Shown: positions 57,441 to 64,000 of the stretch, piece after piece | How positions within the stretch are numbered: the stretch's first letter is position 1 | How the letters are laid out: each line of letters starts with the position of its first letter | From: Pleurodeles waltl | Taxonomy: Eukaryota; Chordata; Amphibia; Caudata; Salamandridae | Direction of reading: 5' to 3' | DNA: 64,000 nt | Assembly (NCBI RefSeq): GCF_031143425.1 | Contig: NC_090445.1 | Location: 1,580,726,049 to 1,580,790,048, forward strand | Made by a program: the position numbers and the translations under genes | The notes under the pieces: generated by a model | Database searches by the model: none | Told to the model about the DNA's origin: nothing | What the model saw: only the letters and a program-made list of their open reading frames with translations

Positions 57441-58087
57441 TATATATATATTTTATTTAAGAAAATTAACAGTTTTTAAAATCATGTTTTGGGTTCTTTA
57501 TAAATCTTTAGCAAACTCTCACCAACTTTAGCTGAAGGCCACTAAGGGGCTCTTCCTTCCTTAGGCCATTTAGAAATTACAAGTTGTTCCACAATTCGCA
57601 TTTTTTCCAGCATTGTCAAAAATGTATGGCTTGCAATTGTGAAGCACACAAGCAAAGGCATGCACAAATTTGATGGCAATGATGATAATGTTGTTATGGT
57701 GATGTAGGTAATGGTGGCAGTCATGTATTCAGTGCATGAATGAGTGACTTGAATGTATTATTGAGTGGATTTTTCATTTGTAAAAAGCCCTCCATGCACT
57801 GTAGTACAAGCACTCCGCATGAGACTGATTGATAAACTAAAAGGCCAATAGTGTGAGATACGACAAATTCTCTGCTGGGCAGAACCAAAACCCACTCTAT
57901 GAATATTTTAAATACCTCGTCACTATACATCCAGTGGATACCTGTGTGTCAAGCCAAACCAAAGTAACAATCTATTTAGTGGAAGATTGGGTCTCCAAGC
58001 CTCTGAATGTTAACACACTTGGCATTTCTGGGGCCCAAAGGGGAAGGTTTTCCTACCGACTCTAGATTTCAAACTGGGGATTAGCCT
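57441..58087. other. Spacer between DIRS copies, no gene recognised
   Basis: Starts with a TA repeat, then AT-rich unique-looking DNA. No coding or repeat signature was seen. Confidence 0.55.
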
Positions 58088-58375
58088 GATGGATACTAAA
58101 GTGTATTCAAACTTGTTATCTTACAGCTAAAAGGCAACTATTAGTAACTCTTAAAGCACGTTCTACTAGGAAAAAAAGGAGCTTCAATGGCATTCTTAGG
58201 AAATAAACAAATGGCAAACATATGCAAAGCAGCCACATGGTACACACCACATACATTTAGTGAACACTACTGTGTGGATGTGCTATCTCGCCAACAAGCC
58301 AATGTTGGCCAAGCAGTGCTTAAAAAATATTTCACACTACTCCAACTCCTACAGGCTAGCCACTTCTTATTTTAG
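58088..58375 (+). pseudogene. Tyrosine recombinase C-terminal fragment (DIRS copy B)
   Basis: Reads CKAATWYTPHTFSEHYCVDVL-like sequence with the Tyr nucleophile, homologous to the end of the copy A recombinase. A one-base expansion in an A run (around 58171-58178) shifts the frame relative to copy A, and the start is missing. Confidence 0.85.
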
Positions 58376-58836
58376 GAGGGGGACTGCTTTTCAGTCTATG
58401 CAAAGCATGTGTATCTGCAGCTACACATGCCATCGATCGGAAAATGTCACTTACCCAGTAGACATCTGTTTGTGGCATGTAGTGCTGCAGATACACTGCG
58501 CCCTCTCACCTCCCCGGAAGCCTGTAGCGGTTGTAGTACTTTCTGTAAGTATGTATATACATTGCATGGACATTCTTTTCTTACTATATATGTACATATC
58601 CATGTCTTCACACCTTACTTCACTCTACTAGGGGAAAACAATCTAACCAAGGACTCAATGCCCATGCGCACTATCACCAATAGAAGTCACTCAGTCTCAT
58701 GACTCGAAAAAGCTTTTGAAGAAAAACAACTTGTAACACTCCAAGCCCAACACAAGAAGGCAGACTTATACAAAGCATGTGAATCTGCAGCACTACATGT
58801 CATGAACAGATGTCTACTGGGTAAGTGACATTTTCC
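58088..58836 (+). mobile_element. DIRS copy B, 5'-truncated 3' end
   Basis: Starts abruptly inside the recombinase gene (equivalent to about 56659 of copy A). It continues through the C-terminal recombinase codons, an internal complementary region (58400-58499) and the right terminal repeat (58634-58802) with its extension ending TGACATTTTCC. It is clearly diverged from copy A, so it belongs to a different or older subfamily. Confidence 0.88.
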
Positions 58837-58867
<31 letters not shown>

Positions 58868-58903
58868 AAAAAAAAAATATATATATATATATATACACAT
58901 ACT
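58837..58903. repeat. (TA)n tract between DIRS copies B and C
   Basis: About 65 bp of TA repeat with a short A run in the middle. It separates the right end of copy B from the left end of copy C. Confidence 0.93.
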
Positions 58904-60657
58904 ATGGCATGTGTAGCTGCAGATACACATGCTGTGCATACGTCTATCTAGTGTTGGGCTCGGAGTGTTACAAGTTGTTTTTCTTAGAAGTGTTTTCGAG
59001 TCACGGGATCGAGTGACTGCTCTTTGGCTCCATCACGCATGGGCATCGACTCCATGTTAGATTGTTCTCTTTCCGCCATCGGGTTTGGATGTGTTTCCTT
59101 TTGCTCCGATAGTTTGATTTGGGGAAAACCTTGAAAACGCTTCATTTCTTGTCTGTATTGTTTCGATCGCGTTACACCTTCGATCCACTCTTCTGTAGCG
59201 TCGGAACAAACATCTCTACTCGCCCTTTGGGTCACGCGTGACCAACTCGGGCCTGGTCAGGCCGACCGTGTGGAAGCCTCTTGGATCGGACTCCATTCCG
59301 ATTCTGTCCTTGGTGCCACGCTAAATTCCCTTATACAGACCAACACCTCGTCTGTAATCTCTGCCTTCCCCTGACCATCGGGAGGAGAACTGCGAGGCCT
59401 GCAGATCCTTCCGGTCAAAAAAGAGACTCTGGGCAGAAGAGCACGGAGGCTCGCGATGGCGTCAAAAAGCTCCGGACATCTCGACATTGAAGAGGAAGGG
59501 ATCGTGCAGACCGCAGTCTCCATTTGAGGATCCGACTCAATCCAGGATTCTGAGGATGACAGACAGGTCACGACAGGACACCACATGAGTACGCCGGCCC
59601 CTGTAGTATCTAAGCCCAAACATAAGGCCTTGGGGACGCCACTGCCGGAAAGCCATGGCTTGACCGGAAAAGACACTGTGACCAACCCACTAGTTCGGAA
59701 CCGAAAAAGGCCACTCCTCCGAAGCCATCGGACTCGAGCTGAAGCTCTGCCTCCGAACAGAGCAAACACCGCTTTTCCGAGTCCAAATCTCGAAAATCAT
59801 TTTCGGAGCCGAGACCATCCTCAACCCCATCTTTTTCGATACTGAAGAAGCCAGCCTCTGAGCCGAAAAGACCTAGTTATACTGAGGAGCATGGACTTTC
59901 AAAAACACTTAGAGAAAGCCATAAATCTATTGAGGAGGACTCACAAATGCAACCAATTATGGAATTAATGGATGAAAGGCAAGCCAGGATTCATATCCAT
60001 AAAGAAACTGGCAGAATTTTAACTGCACCTCCTCCAAAACCAAAGAGGAAATTAGCCTTTCAGGAGGAATTGGACACTACACAGCCTCCAGCTAAAGTGC
60101 CAAAAATAAAGGAGAGGCCTCGACCTCCTAAATTTTCTCCTCCTCACTCTCTACATCTACATATCTTGCCTCCTACCCGTCCTACACCTATCCAGTCACC
60201 ATCACACTCATTTGATTCGCAGCAGGACTATGTGGATCCATGAGATCTTTATGATCCAAAACCCATTCCGGACAATAACCCAGAAATTGCTATCCCGCGA
60301 AGCCTTCACCTCCAGAGGATAGTACAGGCTACAATCAAGTGATAGCTAGGGCGGCAGCATATCATAATGTCACCATGCACACTGAGCCATTAGAGGATGA
60401 TTTTTTATTTAATACAATCTCCTCCACGCATGCAACATATCAGTCGCTCCCTATGCTCCCCGGCATGCTAAAATATGCTGACCAAATATTTAGTGAGCCT
60501 ATAAAGGCAAGAATAATTACTCCTAGAGTAGAAAAGAAATATAAGCCACCTCCTTCTAATCCTATCTATATTACCCAGCAACTTCCTTCAGACTCAGTAG
60601 TGGTAAGCGCTGCCAGGAAGAGGGCAAACTTGCAGTCGTCAGGTGATGCACCCCCAC
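58904..60657 (+). mobile_element. DIRS copy C, 5' part only
   Basis: Begins with the left terminal repeat (TGGCATGTGTAGCTGCAG) and runs through leader and gag. It breaks off at the GDAPPP codons of gag, where GC-rich foreign sequence starts. RT, RNase H and recombinase are absent from the window. Confidence 0.87.
59281..60657 (+). pseudogene. DIRS copy C gag, degenerate and truncated
   Basis: Homologous blocks to copy A gag in the same order: RTPFRFCPWCHAKFPYTDQH, then the KRKLAFQEE and PPP-rich stretch (60040-60240), then ARAAAYHNVTMH, LFNTISST, SLPMLPGMLK, ITPRVEKKYKPPP and SDSVVVSAARKR. The ATG of copy A is TTG here. Stops and frame changes at several points (for example near 59490, 59530 and 60243) make it nonfunctional. 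Confidence 0.83.
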
Positions 60658-61055
60658 CGGGCTGTTGAAGTCAGGAGCGCTGAAGTGGATGGCATCAGGG
60701 AAGCGGTGCGAAGCTGGACGATGCAACGAGTGGTGCCCACAGATTACGGTGGAGGCAGCGGCTCAGTGACAGCGTCCAGCGGCATCGGAGAGACCAGGGC
60801 TGCGGTGTGAAGCGGGCAGTGCGACATACGGTGTCACAAGGTCACGGTACATACAGCGCGTCGTCGTTGCTGAAGCGCTGTCGTCGATAGGCCCTAGTCA
60901 GCTGTGCAGTGTAGGACGGCTCCGTGCGGGGTCCACAGGTCACGGTGCAGACAGGGACGCCTGGTGACGACACTGGAGTCAATTGTCCTAGCATCGGTGG
61001 ACCGGGGCTGCGGTGCAGGATGGGACAGTGCTTTGTGTACCTCACATGCAGTGTC
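60658..61055. other. GC-rich repetitive segment of unknown origin
   Basis: About 400 bp rich in CpG, with recurring phrases such as GGTCACGGTRCAKACAG (60840, 60938) and GGGCTGCGGTG (60798, 61005), so it may be a decayed satellite. It differs in base composition from the AT-rich DIRS sequence before it and is not part of the LTR that follows. No coding content was recognised. Confidence 0.5.
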
Positions 61056-64000
61056 TGTAGGAGGCTGGACTGGCTTGTGGTGAGTACCAAGGGGTACTTA
61101 CACCTTGCACCAGGCCCAGGTATCCCTTATAAGTGTATAGGGTGTCTAGCAGCTTAGGCTGATAGATAATGGTAGCTTAGCAGAGCAGCTTAGGCTGAAC
61201 TAGGAGACGAGTGAAGCTCCTACAGTACCACTAATGTCATATGCACAATATCATAAGAAAACACAATACACAGATATACTAAAAATAAAGGTACTTTATT
61301 TTTATGACAATATGCCAAAAGTATCTCAGTGAGTACCCTCAGTATGAGAATAGCAAATATACACAAGATATATGTACACAATACCAGAAATATGCAGTAT
61401 AGTATTAGAAAACAGTGCAAACAATGTATATTTACAATAGGATGCAATGGGGACACATAGGGATAGGGGCAACACAAACCATATACTCCAAAAGTGGAAT
61501 GCGAACCACAAATGGACCCCAAACCTATGTGACTTTGTAGAGGGTCGCTGGGACTGTAAGAAAACAGTGAGGGTTGGAAAAACCCCAAGACCCTGAAAAG
61601 TGAGTGCAAAGTGCACTAAAGTTCCCCAAAGAGCACAGAAGTCATGATAGGGGAATTCTGCAGGAAAGACCAAAACCAGCAATGCAACAACGATGGATTT
61701 CCAGACGAGGGTACCTGTGGAACAAGGGGACCAAGTCCAAAAGTCACGACCAAGTCGAGAGTGGGCAGATGCCCAGGAAATGCCAGCTGTGGGTGCAAAG
61801 AAGCTGCTACTAGGCAGACGAAGCTGAGGATTCTGCAGGAACGACAAGGGCTAGAAACTTTCCCTTTGGAGGATGGATGTCCCACGCCGTGGAGAGTTGT
61901 GCAGAAGTGTTTTCCTGAAGAAAGACCGCAAACAAGCCTTGCTAGCTGCAAGTCATGCGGTTAGGGTTTTTGGATGCTGCTGTGGCCCAGGAGGGACCAG
62001 GATGTCGCCAATTGCGTCAGGAGACAGGGGGGGCGCCCAGCAAGACAAGGAGCCCTCTCAGGAGCAGGCAGCACCCACAGAAGTGCCGGAACAGGCACTA
62101 CAAAGTGGAGTGGAATGGTGCTCACCCGAAGTGGCACAAAGGAGTCCCACGCCGCTGGAGGACAACTCAGGAGGTCGTGCAATGCAGGTTAGAGTGCCGT
62201 GGACCCAGGCTTGGCTGTGCACAAAGGATTCCCTCGGAAAGTGCACAGGAGCCGGAGTAGCTGCAAAAGAAGCGGTTCCCAGCAATGCAGTCTGGCGTGG
62301 GGAGGTAAGGACTTACCTCCACCAAACTTGGACTGAAGAGTCACTGGACTGTGGGAGTCACTTGGACAGAGTTGCTGGATTCAAGGGACCTCGCTCGTCG
62401 TGCTGAGAGGAGACCGGTGATGCAGTTCTTTGGTGCCTGCAGTTGCAGGGGGATGATTCCGTCGACCCACGGGAGATTTCTTCGGAGCTTCTAGTGCAGA
62501 GAGGAGGCAGACTACCCCCACAGCATGCACCACCAGGAAAGCAGTCGAGAAGGCGGCAGGATCAGCGTTACAGAGTTGCAGTAGTCGTCTTCGCTACTTT
62601 GTTGCAGTTTTGCAGGCTTCCAGTGCGGTCAGCAGTCGATTCCTTGGCAGAAGGTGAAGAGAGAGATGCAGAGGAACTCTGATGAGCTCTTGCATTCGTT
62701 ATCTAAGGAAATCCCCAAAGCAGAGACCCTAAATAGTCAGAAAAGAGGGTTTGGCTACTTAGGAGAGAAGATAGGCTAGCAACACCTGAAGGAGCCTATC
62801 AGAAGGAGTCTCTGACGTCACCTGCTGGCCCTGGCCACTCAGAGCAGTCCAGTGTGCCAGCAGCACCTCTGTTTCCAAGATGGCAGAGGTCTGGAGCACA
62901 CTGGAGGAGCTCTGGGCACCTCCCAGGGGAGGTGCAGGTCAGGGGAGTGGTCACTCCCCTTTCCTTTGTCCAGTTTCGCGCCAGAGCAGGGCTGAGGGGT
63001 CCCTGAACCGGTGTAGACTGGCTTATGCAGAAATGGGCACCATGTGTGCCCATGAAAGCATTTCCAGAGGCTGGGGGAGGCTACTCCTCCCCTGCCTTAA
63101 CACCATTTTCCAAAGGGAGAGGGTGTAACACCCTCTCTCTGAGGAAGTCCTTTGTTCTGCCTTCCTGGGCCAAGCCTGGCTGGACCCCAGGAGGGCAGAA
63201 ACCTGTCTGAGGGGTTGGCAGCAGCAGCAGCTGCAATGAAACCCCTGAAAAGGCAGTTTGGCAGTACCCGAGTCTGTGCTAGAGACCCGTGGGATCATGG
63301 GATTGTGCCAACAATGCCAGGATGGCATAGAGGGGGCAATTCCATGATCTTAGACATGTTACATGGCCATATTCAGAGTTACCATTGTGAAGCTACACAT
63401 AGGTAGTGACCTATATGTAGTGCACGCGTGTAATGGTGTCCCCGCACTCACAAAGTCCGGGGAATTGGCCCTGAATAATGTGGGGGCACCTTGGCTAGTG
63501 CCAGGGTGCCCACACACTAAGTAACTTAGCACCCAACCTTTACCAGGTAAAGGTTAGACATATAGGTGACTTATAAGTTACTTAAGTGCAGTGTAAAATG
63601 GCTGTGAAATAACATGGACGTTATTTCACTCAGGCTGCAGTGGCAGGCCTGTGTAAGAATTGGCAGAGCTCCCTATGGGTGGCAAAAGAAATGCTGCAGC
63701 CCATAGGGATCTCCTGGAACCCCAATACCCTGGGTACCTCAGTACCATATACTAGGGAATTATAAGGGTGTTCCAGTATGCCAATGTAAATTGGTGAAAT
63801 TGCTCACTAGCCTGTTAGTGACAATTTGTAAAGAGAGAGCATAACCACTGAGGTTCTGGTTAGCAGAGCCTCAGTGAGACAGTTAGACATCACACAGGGA
63901 ACACATACCTATAGGTCACAAACTTATGAGCACTGGGGTCCTGACTAGCAGGGTCCCAGTGACACATAACAAACATACTGAAAACATAGGGTTTTCACTA
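61056..64000 (-). mobile_element. Second copy of the ~3-kb LTR, inverted, runs off the window
   Basis: The reverse complement matches 43098-46071 over nearly the full length with scattered substitutions and small indels, ending some 40 bp short of the expected outer end at the window edge. On its own strand it ends GCCTCCTACA followed by GACAC. It could be another solo LTR or the 3' LTR of a full element whose body lies beyond 64000. The open frames in it (for example 177 codons at 61873-62406) have no domain. Confidence 0.85.
61283..61288 (-). terminator. Polyadenylation signal in the inverted LTR
   Basis: TTTATT on the + strand (AATAAA on the LTR strand), equivalent to 45827 in the first copy; position approximate to a few bases. 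Confidence 0.5.

Overview
The window looks like vertebrate nuclear DNA, most likely from a salamander and probably a newt. The reasons are a small LIM-only gene spread over long introns, very long noncoding stretches, and dense DIRS, Harbinger, hAT and very-long-LTR elements. The species call is an inference. There are no bacterial operons, rRNA genes or CRISPR arrays.

Region 1 (1 to about 39.4 kb) carries one host gene on the + strand. It is an LMO4-class LIM-only gene, closest by eye to the lmo4.2/lmo4b type. Four coding exons (13635-13873, 27449-27545, 28562-28717, 31142-31150) join in frame to a 166-residue protein with two complete LIM domains, followed by a 3' UTR with AATAAA at 31551. 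The flanks and introns hold two hAT-type MITEs with perfect 8-bp target duplications, a CR1/L2-like LINE 3' end, two tRNA-derived SINEs, a 32-bp minisatellite, a cluster of three hairpins ending in a Harbinger-type terminus, and several AT-rich, homeobox-motif-rich blocks that may be conserved enhancers.

Region 2 (39.4-57.4 kb) is one DIRS-type tyrosine-recombinase retrotransposon (inverted terminal repeats, broken gag and RT-RNase H, an open tyrosine recombinase frame, and an internal complementary region) split by two later insertions. The first is a 2974-bp LTR (43098-46071, 5-bp duplication GACAC) inside the RNase H domain. The second is a 9245-bp PIF/Harbinger DNA transposon (46645-55889, TTA duplication) between the RT-RH region and the recombinase. 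Without the insertions the DIRS element is about 5.8 kb.

The Harbinger element is the most unusual object here. Splice signals and reading frame support a transposase whose 27-codon first exon lies at the left end (46973-47055) and whose catalytic exon lies 5.2 kb away (52254-53289). The intervening intron holds two related minisatellites and a complete three-exon Myb/SANT gene on the opposite strand. A second, paralogous Myb/SANT gene lies on the - strand at the right end. This makes three genes in one element, against the usual two (transposase plus one Myb-like protein).

Region 3 (57.4-64 kb) holds a 5'-truncated DIRS 3' end, a (TA)n tract, the 5' end of a third DIRS copy cut off in gag, a GC-rich repetitive segment, and a second, inverted copy of the same LTR family that runs off the window.
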